The position numbers and the translations under genes were made by a program. The notes below the pieces were generated by a model. The model did not search any database, had not been told where the DNA came from, and saw only the letters and a list, made by a program, of their open reading frames with translations. Below, one piece after another: positions 17,977 through 26,055 of a stretch of 64,000 nt of DNA (position 1 is its first letter; the number at the start of each line of letters is the position of its first letter). Origin of the DNA: Arthrobacter sp. PM3 (GTDB lineage: Bacteria; Actinomycetota; Actinomycetes; Actinomycetales; Micrococcaceae); the NCBI RefSeq assembly GCF_003352915.1, contig NZ_CP022314.1:1983012-2047011 (forward strand). The letters are read 5' to 3'.

Positions 17977-18153
17977 ACCGCTATTCTGTCAGCCGGAGCC
18001 AGGCTTTGCGCGGACAACGGCGAAGATCGGCGCCCCGGCCCCCGGATGTGACGGACACCGGCGCACCGTGCGACAAATGGTTACCTTTTGGCCACAACCG
18101 CACGCCGGCGGCGGTCTGCGATTCCTTTGGGCGTCCGAGTTCCCTAGGCTGGC

Positions 18154-18456
18154 ATGGTGATATTCAAAGCTGTGGGCGAGGGACGCCCGTACCCCGACCA
18201 TGGTTACAACACGCCCAAAGACTGGGCGGCCCTGCCGCCGCGCCCCGTGCGGCTGGACGAGCTCGTGACCACGAAACGCACCCTGGACCTTGACGCCCTG
18301 CTGGCCGAGGACTCCACCTTCTTCGGCGACCTCTTTCCCCACGTCGTGGAATACCGCGGCGTGCTGTACCTGGAAGACGGCCTGCACCGGGCAGTGCGCA
18401 CCGCGCTGCACCAGCGCACCGCAATCCACGCCCGGGTCCTCGTGATAAATGGCTAA
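18154..18456 (+). CDS. Small protein with a ParB/sulfiredoxin-like C-terminal pattern
   Basis: 100 residues. The C-terminal part FPHVVEYRGVLYLEDGLHRAVRTALHQRTAIHARVLV resembles the ParB/sulfiredoxin nuclease-like fold, which has a G-x-x-x-L-x-D-G-x-H-R pattern. The N-terminus contains GEGRPYPDHGYN. Proteins of this type are sometimes labelled VapB-type antitoxins, but no toxin gene is adjacent and I see no DNA-binding motif, so I do not use that name. Its end overlaps the start of the next gene by eight bases, so the two are co-translated. Confidence 0.65.
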   Translation: MVIFKAVGEGRPYPDHGYNTPKDWAALPPRPVRLDELVTTKRTLDLDALLAEDSTFFGDLFPHVVEYRGVLYLEDGLHRAVRTALHQRTAIHARVLVING

Positions 18457-19147
18457 GAAGCCGGCCGACTCGACGGTCCTGCACGGGCACCGCGTCATCA
18501 GCGGCTCTGAACTGCGGGCCAACTTCGTGGACGAGGACGCCACGGAGGAGCACCCCGCCCGGCTGCGCCGCAGAATCCTGCACGGTGTGGTCCTGGTGGT
18601 GCTGGTGGGCCTGATCGTGGCGGCTATCGTGGTGGCCCTGGCCATCATGAACGGCCAGATCAAGGTCCCGACGTCGGAACGGAGCAAGGCGCCCGTGTCC
18701 CTGTGTCCGACGGCCGTGTACGACTACACGCCGCCGGAAAAGATCAACCTCAACGTCTACAACTCCACGAGCAAGCCTGGTCTGGCCCGGAGCGTGGCCA
18801 ACGAGTTCGCCGCGCGCAAGTTCATCGTGGGTGCCGTGGGCAACACGACCACCAGTTATCGCGGTGTGGCGCTCGTCGTCTCCGGCGCCGCCGGCCAGTC
18901 GGCCGCCTTCAGCGTCCAGCGCAATCTGCCTGGCTCCGACTATGTCCAGGACAGCCGCACGGACCCGAGCGTGGATGTCATCCTGACCGGCGACTTCAAG
19001 GAACTGGTCAAACCCGAACTCGTGGACCAGACGCCGGGCCAGCTCAGCTGCCCCCGGGAGGACCGGCGCATCGTCGACGAGTCTACGATTCCCGTCAACC
19101 CGGAGGCAACGCCGGCCGCGCCGGCGGCGACGCCGCCCGCGCCCTAA
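18449..19147 (+). CDS. Membrane-anchored LytR C-terminal domain protein
   Basis: 232 residues. A cytoplasmic N-terminus of about 45 residues is followed by one membrane helix (VVLVVLVGLIVAAIVVALAI). Outside lies a LytR_C domain starting KINLNVYNSTSKPGLARSVANEFAARKF and ending VDVILTGDFKELV. An Ala/Pro tail follows. LytR_C domains accompany wall-polymer attachment enzymes, but the catalytic LCP domain is absent here, so a binding or regulatory role in the envelope is likely. It is coupled to the 100-residue gene upstream. The stop codon lies inside a 23-bp direct repeat. Confidence 0.8.
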   Translation: MAKKPADSTVLHGHRVISGSELRANFVDEDATEEHPARLRRRILHGVVLVVLVGLIVAAIVVALAIMNGQIKVPTSERSKAPVSLCPTAVYDYTPPEKINLNVYNSTSKPGLARSVANEFAARKFIVGAVGNTTTSYRGVALVVSGAAGQSAAFSVQRNLPGSDYVQDSRTDPSVDVILTGDFKELVKPELVDQTPGQLSCPREDRRIVDESTIPVNPEATPAAPAATPPAP

Positions 19148-19185
19148 GCGGCGGGTAACCCTCGACGCCGCCCGCGCCCTAAGCG
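19128..19185. repeat. Perfect 23-bp direct repeat at a convergent gene end
   Basis: The same 23 bases (CGACGCCGCCCGCGCCC then TAAGCG) occur at 19128-19150 and 19163-19185, a 35-bp offset. The first copy carries the LytR_C gene's TAA stop, and the second carries the TetR gene's stop on the other strand. It looks like a small tandem duplication. Confidence 0.92.
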
Positions 19186-19817
19186 TTGACGCGGACGGGC
19201 CGGCCGGCGTCGTCGAACCTGGCCCCGGCGCCGAGCTGGATGAACCGCACCGTGCGCGCCAGCCGCGCCCCGGCCTCGGCATCATGGCCGGATCCGTCGC
19301 CCCGGGCCGCGCTGGAGGAGAGCGTGCCGTGGATCAGCTGGGCGAGCTGGGCGATGTCCGACTCCGGCAGGTAGCCCTGGGCCATGCCGTCGCGCAGGAT
19401 CCCCTGCAGGAGGACGCTGAGTTCGCCCACGTGGTCGGCGAGCTTGGCGAACGACGACGGCGAGAGCACCGCCCCCATGGCCGGCCCCGGCGGCAGGTGG
19501 CGGCGGCTGAGGTCCTCCACCTGGGCCCGGACGTAGAGCGCCAGCCGGTCCACCGGGTTCTCCAGCGCATCCAGCGATTCGCGCAGGTCCACCAGGAACC
19601 GCTCGGTCTCGTCCAGGGCGTAGGCGATGAGGAGTTCTTCGATGTCCGCGTAGTAGTTGTACACGGCGGTCCGGCCGATCCTGGCGTGGCGGGCGACGTC
19701 GGTCATGGTCAGGCCCGGCAGCCCGTGGGTGAAGAGGAGTTCCCCGAACGCGGTCAGAATGCGGCGCTGGGTCTCGGCGCGTTGTGCGGCGTTACTGGCG
19801 GCCGAAATCCTGGGCAT
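19179..19817 (-). CDS. TetR/AcrR-family regulator
   Basis: 212 residues. The N-terminal HTH is RILTAFGELLFTHGLPGLTMTDVARHARIGRTAVYNYYADIEELLIAYA, with the YNYY recognition-helix end characteristic of the family. The C-terminal ligand domain is all-helical. The target genes are unknown. An operator-like inverted repeat lies nine bases upstream of its start, suggesting autoregulation. The facing gene on the right is nicotinate phosphoribosyltransferase, which runs toward it and so is not a divergent target. Confidence 0.88.
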   Translation of the reverse strand: MPRISAASNAAQRAETQRRILTAFGELLFTHGLPGLTMTDVARHARIGRTAVYNYYADIEELLIAYALDETERFLVDLRESLDALENPVDRLALYVRAQVEDLSRRHLPPGPAMGAVLSPSSFAKLADHVGELSVLLQGILRDGMAQGYLPESDIAQLAQLIHGTLSSSAARGDGSGHDAEAGARLARTVRFIQLGAGARFDDAGRPVRVNA

Positions 19818-19825
19818 ACGGACAC

Positions 19826-19847
19826 TTTAGCGTGATCTGTCACTAAA
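19826..19847. promoter_or_regulatory. Probable TetR operator
   Basis: TTTAGCGTGA and TGTCACTAAA flank a two-base centre (TC) and form an imperfect palindrome just upstream of the TetR gene start. Position and symmetry suggest autorepression. Confidence 0.6.
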
Positions 19848-19909
19848 TCGTGGAAGTGACGACGGCGCCACGGGCCGCGGCGTGCGTGCTGCCCACTCTG
19901 CGTGCCTGC

Positions 19910-21232
19910 CTACTCGTAGACGGTCGGGATCGCGGGCTCGCCGGGCTGCAGCCGGTCCACGGACCGGGGCAGCTCCGCCATGGACGCCGTATGCCGTTCC
20001 CTGGCCCGGGCCACCGCGGCCGGCCCGGTCCAGCCGGGCAGGACTTCGCCGTCCTTCATGAACTGCTGCAGGAGGGGCCGGGTGTTCCTGCCGGTGGCGG
20101 GCGGGTGGCCGACGCCGAGGACCTCGTGGGTGGCGGTGCCGCGCTCATCGAGGCGCCGGACCGCGAATTTGCGGCCGCCCACATTGATCTTGTCCTTGGA
20201 GGTCTTCGCCACGGCAACGGGTTCGCCGGCGTCGTTGGCCCGGCTGACCAGCTTGTAGACCATGCCGGCGGTGGGCGCCCCGGACCCGGTCACCAGTGCC
20301 GTGCCGATGCCGTACGAGTCGGCCGGGGCGGACCGGAGCGCGGCGACCGAATACTCGTCCAGGTCCGAGGTCACCACGATCCTGGTGTGCTCGTTGCCAA
20401 GGCTGTCCAGCAGGTCGCGGACCCACCGCGCCTGGGCCACGAGGTCGCCGGAATCCAGCCGGACCGCCCCGAGTTTTGCCCCGGCGAGGTCGACGGCGGT
20501 ACGCACTGCCGCTTCGACGTCGTACGTGTCCACGAGCAGCGTGGTGTCCGGCCCCAGCGAGGCCAGCTGCGCCGCGAAGGCGTCCCGTTCGGAGTCATGG
20601 ACCAGGGTGAAGGAATGGGCCGCGGTGCCGACGGTCCGCAGCCGGTAGCGCCGGCCGGCGGCGAGGTTGGACGTGCCGGCGAACCCGGCGATGACGGCGG
20701 CGCGGGCCGCGGCGGCGGCCGCTTCCTCATGCGTACGGCGCGACCCCATCTCAATGCACGGCCGGCCGGCGGCGGCACTGATCATCCGGGACGCCGCCGA
20801 GGCGATGGCGCTGTCATGATTCAGCACGGACAGGACATAGGTCTCCAGGACGCAGGCCTCGGCAAACGTCGACTCCACGATCAGCACCGGCGAGTGCGGG
20901 AAGTAGGCCTCGCCCTCCGGGTAGCCCCAGATGTCGCCGGAGAACCGGAATGCGGCCAGGTGCTCGAGGACGTCGTCGCGGACCACGCCGGTGCCGGCCA
21001 GGAAATCGAGGTCGTCCCGGTCGAAGCGGAAGCCGGCGATGCCCTCAAGGAGCCGGCCGGTGCCGGCCACGATCCCGTACCGGCGCCCTGCAGGCAGCCC
21101 GCGGGCAAAGGCCTGGAAGACGGACCTGCGCTGTGCCGCCCCGGAATGGAGAGCCGCCTGGAACATCGTCAGCTCATAGTGGTCGGTAAACAGGGAGGTC
21201 CGGCATCCGTCCGGCCCGGCCGAAGTGTCCAT
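19910..21232 (-). CDS. pncB: Nicotinate phosphoribosyltransferase
   Basis: 440 residues. It makes nicotinate mononucleotide from nicotinate and PRPP in NAD salvage. The N-terminal signature is LFTDHYELTMFQAAL, followed by ERVFQAF-like FQAFARGLPAGRRYGIV, FPHSPVLIVES and EMGSRRTHEEAA. The phosphate-binding part is VRLDSGDLVAQARWVRDLLD with VTSDLDEYS and GIGTALVTGSGAP. The length and motif order fit the PncB1/2 type of actinobacteria. It is a single gene. Confidence 0.95.
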   Translation of the reverse strand: MDTSAGPDGCRTSLFTDHYELTMFQAALHSGAAQRRSVFQAFARGLPAGRRYGIVAGTGRLLEGIAGFRFDRDDLDFLAGTGVVRDDVLEHLAAFRFSGDIWGYPEGEAYFPHSPVLIVESTFAEACVLETYVLSVLNHDSAIASAASRMISAAAGRPCIEMGSRRTHEEAAAAAARAAVIAGFAGTSNLAAGRRYRLRTVGTAAHSFTLVHDSERDAFAAQLASLGPDTTLLVDTYDVEAAVRTAVDLAGAKLGAVRLDSGDLVAQARWVRDLLDSLGNEHTRIVVTSDLDEYSVAALRSAPADSYGIGTALVTGSGAPTAGMVYKLVSRANDAGEPVAVAKTSKDKINVGGRKFAVRRLDERGTATHEVLGVGHPPATGRNTRPLLQQFMKDGEVLPGWTGPAAVARARERHTASMAELPRSVDRLQPGEPAIPTVYE

Positions 21233-21281
21233 GCTTCACTCTAGGCCGGGCGGGCGGCAAAGGGGCCCCGGGCTCCGACGC

Positions 21282-21353
21282 CGACTTCGCGGGAAGCGAC
21301 CGAACTCGCCGGAAGCTTCCGGCGATCCCCGGCGTTTCCGGCGAGTTCGACGA
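21282..21353. repeat. Intergenic repeat family C, copy 1
   Basis: GAACTCGCCGGAA (21302-21314) and TTCCGGCGAGTTC (21336-21348) are a perfect 13-bp inverted pair around GCTTCCGGCGATCCCC. It lies between the start of pncB and the end of the DsbA-like gene. See also 50079, 56652, 57792 and 61263/62865. Confidence 0.85.
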
Positions 21354-21362
21354 CGGCCGGGT

Positions 21363-22079
21363 TCAGACGGGGCAGCTGTCGGGGCCGCACGTGCCGGCGG
21401 CGTCCGCGGCCGCGTTCTCGCCGGCGCCCACCATGACGAGCGGGTTGCTTTCCTGCCAGGCCTGCTCGAGGGCCGCGGTGAAGGTTTCCGCCGGCTGCGC
21501 GCCGGAGAGCCCGAACTTGCGGTCGATCACGAAGAACGGGACGCCGCTGATGCCCAGGGCCCGGGCCTCCGCGAAGTCGTTCCGGACGGCGTCGGCGTAG
21601 GCGTCCGTGCTGAACAGCTCCGCCAGGTCCGCGGCGTCGAGCCCGAGGTCCAGCCCCAGGGCGGTCAGGTATTCCTGGCTGCCGATGTCCTTGCCGTGTT
21701 CGAAGTGGTCGCTGAGCAGGCGTTCCTTGGCTGCGTCCTGCTTGCCGTGGGCGGCGGCGAGGTGGATCAGCCGGTGGGCTGTGAAGCTGTTGGCCACTAC
21801 GACGGCGTCGAACCGGTAGTTCAGCCCCTCGTCTTTGGCCTGGGCCGCCACGTGCTCGAACATTTGCGAGACCTGCCCCGGGGCCAGGCCCTTGCGGGTG
21901 CTCAGGTAGTCCAGTTCGGTGCCGTCATAGTGTTCCGGGAGCGTGGGGTCCAGCTGGTAGCTGCGCCACTGCACCTGAACGGAATCGCGGTGCGGGAAGG
22001 CTGCGAGGGCGGTTTCGAAACGGCGTTTGCCGATGTAGCACCAGGGGCAGGCGACGTCGGACCAGATCTCAATCTTCAT
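21363..22079 (-). CDS. DsbA-family (FrnE-type) thiol oxidoreductase
   Basis: 238 residues from an ATG at 22079. The active site CPWC is at residues 11-14 in IEIWSDVACPWCYIGKRRFE. The cis-proline loop is GISGVPFFVIDRKFGLSGAQP. The helical insert in the middle (GQVSQMFEHVAAQAKDEGL) is typical of 2-hydroxychromene isomerase/FrnE relatives. There is no signal peptide, so it acts in the cytoplasm. The C-terminus ends CGPDSCPV with two extra cysteines. Confidence 0.9.
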   Translation of the reverse strand: MKIEIWSDVACPWCYIGKRRFETALAAFPHRDSVQVQWRSYQLDPTLPEHYDGTELDYLSTRKGLAPGQVSQMFEHVAAQAKDEGLNYRFDAVVVANSFTAHRLIHLAAAHGKQDAAKERLLSDHFEHGKDIGSQEYLTALGLDLGLDAADLAELFSTDAYADAVRNDFAEARALGISGVPFFVIDRKFGLSGAQPAETFTAALEQAWQESNPLVMVGAGENAAADAAGTCGPDSCPV

Positions 22080-22164
22080 GCCGGCAACAACCGCGGTTCC
22101 GCCGGGTCCATTCCCCGGCCGGACTGTCGTTTTGCTCACGTCCCGGCGGAGGGCCGGGCTGCCG

Positions 22165-22704
22165 TCACCGCGGCGGGAAGGCGAGTTCCATGACGAAGTC
22201 GTGCTCCACGGTGCTGCCCAGCTGGAACGACTTGGTGCCGACCCGCTCAAAACCGCTCTTCTCATAGAAGCGGATGGCCTTGGCGTTCTGGCTGTTCACG
22301 CCGAGCCACACCCCGGCTGCGCCCCTGGCGGCCGCATGCTCCAGCGAGGCGCGCATCAGCCGGCCGGCGGCCCCCTGCCCGTGGTGCCCCGGGTGGACGT
22401 AGCACTTGCTGAGTTCCGTAGCGGGAACGGCGGAGAGCACGGAGACGACGTCGGGGTCGGCCGCCGGTTTGGCAATCAGCATCGTGTACCCGTTCAGCTG
22501 TCCGCCGTCGTCGAGCACCAGAATGGTGATGGACGGATCGGCCAGGTATTCGGCGAACCTGGCTTCGCTGAGCGTCCGTTCCAGGTGCGCGGCGATGTCC
22601 GCGGCGGACGACGACGGCGGGCAGGCCAGCGGGAAGGTGACGGCCGCGAGGTCCGCCAGCGGTCCGGCGTCGTCAGGTGTTGCGGTCCGGATCAGGTGCG
22701 TCAT
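22165..22704 (-). CDS. GNAT-family N-acetyltransferase
   Basis: 179 residues. It has the acetyl-CoA-binding motif VHPGHHGQGAAGRLMRASLEHA, then the strand GVWLGVNSQNAKAIRFYEKSGFERVG that is standard in the GNAT superfamily. The substrate is unknown. Its stop is 85 bases from the DsbA-like gene, and it runs in the same direction. Confidence 0.9.
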   Translation of the reverse strand: MTHLIRTATPDDAGPLADLAAVTFPLACPPSSSAADIAAHLERTLSEARFAEYLADPSITILVLDDGGQLNGYTMLIAKPAADPDVVSVLSAVPATELSKCYVHPGHHGQGAAGRLMRASLEHAAARGAAGVWLGVNSQNAKAIRFYEKSGFERVGTKSFQLGSTVEHDFVMELAFPPR

Positions 22705-22733
22705 ACCTAAAACCCTAGCCAGTGCACCCGGCG

Positions 22734-23210
22734 CTAACCCGAGCCCGGCCCGAGGTGGCGCCGGATGGCCTCGACCACCAGCCGGTGGTCGTCGTCGGAG
22801 GACAGCCCGGAGGCCGTCACGGCGGCGACGACGCCGGCGTTCCGGACCCGGACGGGGAAGGAACCGCCGGCCAGCGTGTAGTCGGCCGGCGCCAGCCAGC
22901 CGCCCTGCGTGGGGTCGAAGTTCTTGGCGGCGAACTCCGCGGCAAGCAGCGCCGTGCTGTGTTCGAAGCGCAGGGTGGTGGCCGCCTTGCGGCGGATCCA
23001 TTCCTCCTGGTCGGCGGTGGCGCCGGGCAGGACACAGCGGAAGAGGACCAGGTTGTGCCGCCGGATATCAATGGCCACCGGATAAGCCGCTTCGATGGCC
23101 CGGGACGCGATGAGCGAGCCGAGGCGCCAAGCGTCCTGATGGTCAAAGGCCGGGAAGACCAGCTGGTCCTCGTGCTGCCGGAGTTCGGCGATGCGTGGCG
23201 AGTCGCTCAT
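22734..23210 (-). CDS. UPF0303 / haem-degrading-domain (GlcG/HbpS-like) protein
   Basis: 158 residues. The blocks FDHQDAWRLGSLI, YPVAIDIRR, EWIRRKAATTLRF and GGSFPVRVRNAGVVAAVTASGLSSDDDHRLVVEAIRRHL are those of the UPF0303 family, related to GlcG/HbpS. Its start overlaps the stop of the Gfo/Idh gene by one base (TAATG), placing it at the end of the sugar-catabolic cluster. The biochemical role is unproven. Confidence 0.85.
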   Translation of the reverse strand: MSDSPRIAELRQHEDQLVFPAFDHQDAWRLGSLIASRAIEAAYPVAIDIRRHNLVLFRCVLPGATADQEEWIRRKAATTLRFEHSTALLAAEFAAKNFDPTQGGWLAPADYTLAGGSFPVRVRNAGVVAAVTASGLSSDDDHRLVVEAIRRHLGPGSG

Positions 23211-24226
23211 TACGCACCCGCCGTATCGGCCGCGTAGCTGAGCCCGATCTGCCGGCGGATCTCATCCATGGCAGCCATGATCGCGACCGTTTCCTCGGGT
23301 GGCAGGATGGTCCCCGCCGTTTCGCCGGCCGCAACCATCCGCTCGAGCTCGGCGGCCTGGTATTGCATGCCGCGGCTGTTCACGGGCTGCTCGAAGCGTT
23401 CCACCACGGTGCCATCCACGGCGAACACCGTGAAGGGGACGGGGTTGTACCACGTGTGTTCGATGTCGATCCAGCCCTTGGTGCCGATCACGAGTGCCCG
23501 GTTGGCGCTGGCGGCGTCGAGTTCGCAGTCGACCAGCGCCTGCGCGCCGTCCGCGTAGTCGAAGATTGCGGCCGTTTGGCGGTCGACGCCGGTGGCGGTC
23601 ATGGACGCGCTTGCGCGGATCGCAGACGGGGTGCCCAGGATGTCGAACGCGAAGGAGATGGGGTAGATGCCAAGATCCAGCAGGGCTCCGCCGCCGAGCG
23701 CGGGGTCGTTGAGCCGGTGGGCGGGGTCGGTGGGGAGGCTCTGGTTGTGGCTGGCGACCACCTTGCGGACCTCTCCGATGGTCCCGGCTTCGATGATCTC
23801 GCGGATGCGGATCATGTGCGGCAGGAAGCGGGTCCACATGGCCTCGAGCGCTACGAGCCCCCTCGAAGACGCGAGGTTAACGATTTCCTGCGCTTCACGG
23901 GCGTTCATTGTGAACGACTTCTCCACCAGGACGTGTTTTCCCGCGTTGAGGGCCAGTGATGCATTCGCATGGTGGAAGGGGTGCGGGGTGGCGATGTACA
24001 CGACGTCTACATCCGGATCGGCAACGAGCTCTTCATAGCTGCCGTGCGCCGTCGCGATGCCGTATTTTTCCGCGAAGGCTGTGCTCGATTCAAGGGACCG
24101 GGAACCCACGGCCTGCACCGTGAACCCGTTTTCGAGGAGGTCCTGGGTCTGCAGGCCGGCGATGAACCCGGTACCGAGGATTCCCCAGCGGATCGTTCCT
24201 TCAGAGGTGCCATTGTTGAGGGCCAC
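23210..24226 (-). CDS. Gfo/Idh/MocA-family oxidoreductase (cluster enzyme 4)
   Basis: 338 residues. The NAD(P) Rossmann motif is RWGILGTGFIAGLQ. The dinucleotide/substrate motif VLVEKSFTMN carries the usual EK but Ser instead of Pro. A TIM-like C-terminal half includes GGGALLDLGIYPISFAFDILG. The family oxidises sugar or cyclitol hydroxyls, commonly at C3. It starts three bases after the TolB-like gene and overlaps the UPF0303 gene by one base, so it is part of the same transcript. Confidence 0.92.
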   Translation of the reverse strand: MALNNGTSEGTIRWGILGTGFIAGLQTQDLLENGFTVQAVGSRSLESSTAFAEKYGIATAHGSYEELVADPDVDVVYIATPHPFHHANASLALNAGKHVLVEKSFTMNAREAQEIVNLASSRGLVALEAMWTRFLPHMIRIREIIEAGTIGEVRKVVASHNQSLPTDPAHRLNDPALGGGALLDLGIYPISFAFDILGTPSAIRASASMTATGVDRQTAAIFDYADGAQALVDCELDAASANRALVIGTKGWIDIEHTWYNPVPFTVFAVDGTVVERFEQPVNSRGMQYQAAELERMVAAGETAGTILPPEETVAIMAAMDEIRRQIGLSYAADTAGA

Positions 24227-24229
24227 GCG

Positions 24230-25114
24230 TTAGTCCTTTGCCGGGTTGGTGCGCGGGTACGCCACGAACGCGAAGCGCGTCGAGTCCGGCGACCAGCTGT
24301 TGACGTTCAGTGTGCCCTGCCCGCCGAACAGCGGCCAGGTGTGCACCGTGCGGGTCCAGTCGCCCGTTGAGACAAGCACGACGTCGACCGGCAGGTCCGC
24401 GGGGTGGCCCAGCGTGCCGGCGGGGAAACGGATGTAGCTGGCCAGCTGACCATCGGGGGACAGGTGCGGGAACCAGTCCACGGTGTCGCTGTCGAGGAGC
24501 TGTTCGAAGCCGGTCCCGTCGACGCGCAGGCGGCCGAGCTGGGCATGGCCCGGGGCAGAGGAGAAGGATTCCGTGTTCAGGTACAGCCATTTCCCATCGG
24601 GGGAATACTCCGGCCCGTCGCAGTGGCCGCGTCCGACGTCGACGGCGGCGGCAGCACCGCCGTCGGACGCTATGGTCATGAGCCTGCCGGGCTGCGTGAA
24701 GTCGCCGGCTTCGATGCCCACATAGGCCAGTTCCCGGCCGTCCGGGCTCACGCCGTGGAGGAAATGGAAGGAGCCGTCGTCCCCGGTGATGCGTTCGGCG
24801 TGGCCGCCGGACAGCGCAGCCCGGTAGATGTGGCCGTCGTTGGCGGAGAGGAAGATGGTTTCGCCGTCGGGTGCGAGGACGTGGTCGTTGTTGAGGTCCG
24901 GGACGCCGGTGAGCGGGATCTGGCTGATGCTCCGCCCGGCTAGCTCGAACCGCCAGAGCTTCCCGTCTCCGTTGAGGATCAGGGCCGCGCCGTCGGCGGT
25001 CCAGTTGGGTGCCTCCAGCAGCAGTTCATCGGTGCTGTAGACCAGTTCGGACTCGCCTGTCACCGATGCGATCCACACTTCGCAGCGCTGGCCCGGGCTC
25101 AGTGTCCGGTTCAC
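24230..25114 (-). CDS. TolB-like WD40/PD40 beta-propeller protein
   Basis: 294 residues from a GTG that overlaps the DUF1080 stop by four bases (GTGA). Repeated APDG/SPDG blades occur: NWTADGAALILNGDGKLW, APDGETIFLSANDGHIYR, SPDGRELAYVG, SPDGKWLYLNTESF and SPDGQLASYIRFP. This gives about six blades, as in the TolB propeller. There is no signal peptide, so it is cytoplasmic and unlike periplasmic TolB. The second-position stop and coupling to DUF1080 and Gfo/Idh genes point to sugar catabolism; the role (binding or lyase-like) is unknown. Confidence 0.85.
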   Translation of the reverse strand: MNRTLSPGQRCEVWIASVTGESELVYSTDELLLEAPNWTADGAALILNGDGKLWRFELAGRSISQIPLTGVPDLNNDHVLAPDGETIFLSANDGHIYRAALSGGHAERITGDDGSFHFLHGVSPDGRELAYVGIEAGDFTQPGRLMTIASDGGAAAAVDVGRGHCDGPEYSPDGKWLYLNTESFSSAPGHAQLGRLRVDGTGFEQLLDSDTVDWFPHLSPDGQLASYIRFPAGTLGHPADLPVDVVLVSTGDWTRTVHTWPLFGGQGTLNVNSWSPDSTRFAFVAYPRTNPAKD

Positions 25115-26046
25115 TGCGTGTCCTCCGCGGATCCTGCCGGGAGTTCCTTGATCCGGATGTTCCGCCACCGGCATTGGGCTCCGACGCCCCAGCGGGCTTC
25201 GCCGAACATGGCGTCGTTGTCGTGCACTTCGAGGGCGATGTGCCCGCGGTCGCCGAGGACACCCAGGACATCCGCGGGGTTGTAGTTCGGCGAGTCCAGT
25301 GTGGCGGTGTCCAGTTCGGCGATCTTGAGGCCGTTGATCCACGTGGTGATCACCGGCAGGGCGCCGACGCAGCGGATGCGCAGTTCGTTCCAGTCGTCCC
25401 AGCGCCAGACGTTGAGGAAGTCCTCGACGTCGGCCGCGTGACTGAGGCGCCGGCGCTTCTCCTCCGTGACGGGTTCAGCGGACGTCGCAGGGTCGTCGGC
25501 AACCAGCCCCACCGGCCGGCCGCCGGCGTCCCGGGCGGCATCGACCGCGAACGGCACGGCCGAGAAGCTCGCCAGCCCGTTGCCGAAGAAGCCGCCGATA
25601 CCGCCGGAGGGCCGGTGGTCCACAAGGACCTGGAAGCCCTCCCAGCTGTCCTTCTTCCGGCGGAGCATGACGCCGGTGTCCGCCGGCCAGTCCGGGCGCA
25701 TTTCCAGCACGAGTTCGAAGTCGCCGAACGCCTGGTCGCTGACCAGGTAACCGCCGTACCCGCTGCCGGGGGCGTCCTGCTCGCCGACCAGGACGCCGTC
25801 CTCGACGAACCACCGGGCCGGGTGCTGTTCCGGGTCCACCGGGCGTTCCAGGCCGAGGCGGTCGAAATGCTCCAGCACAGACGGCCCGCCCGGATACAGC
25901 GTGCCGTAGACGCGCGGGGCGGCGTGCCAGCCGGCCAGGCTGGCGCCGTCGAACAGGGGGGTAAAACCGTCGGCGGAGGACGCGCCGGGCGTCGTGGCGG
26001 CGTCGTCCAGCGGCGGGCTCCCGGCGGTCCGGGTCGTGTGGGCCAT
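25111..26046 (-). CDS. DUF1080 / 3-keto-disaccharide hydrolase family protein
   Basis: 311 residues. It begins FTPLFDGASLAGWHAAPRVYGTLYPGG and has the sandwich-fold markers RWFVEDGVLVGEQD, YLVSDQAFGDFELVLEMRPDW, NELRIRCVGALPVITTWINGLKIAELD and HIALEVHDND. DUF1080 enzymes in other bacteria cleave glycosidic bonds of sugars previously oxidised to 3-keto forms. There is no secretion signal, so the substrate would be imported first. Overlap with the TolB-like gene and a nine-base gap from the isomerase tie it to the operon. Confidence 0.9.
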   Translation of the reverse strand: MAHTTRTAGSPPLDDAATTPGASSADGFTPLFDGASLAGWHAAPRVYGTLYPGGPSVLEHFDRLGLERPVDPEQHPARWFVEDGVLVGEQDAPGSGYGGYLVSDQAFGDFELVLEMRPDWPADTGVMLRRKKDSWEGFQVLVDHRPSGGIGGFFGNGLASFSAVPFAVDAARDAGGRPVGLVADDPATSAEPVTEEKRRRLSHAADVEDFLNVWRWDDWNELRIRCVGALPVITTWINGLKIAELDTATLDSPNYNPADVLGVLGDRGHIALEVHDNDAMFGEARWGVGAQCRWRNIRIKELPAGSAEDTQ

Positions 26047-26055
26047 GGCCGTCTC

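Noticed and set aside
18154..18456. VapB antitoxin
   Set aside because: No VapC or other toxin gene is adjacent and no AbrB/RHH-type DNA-binding motif is visible.
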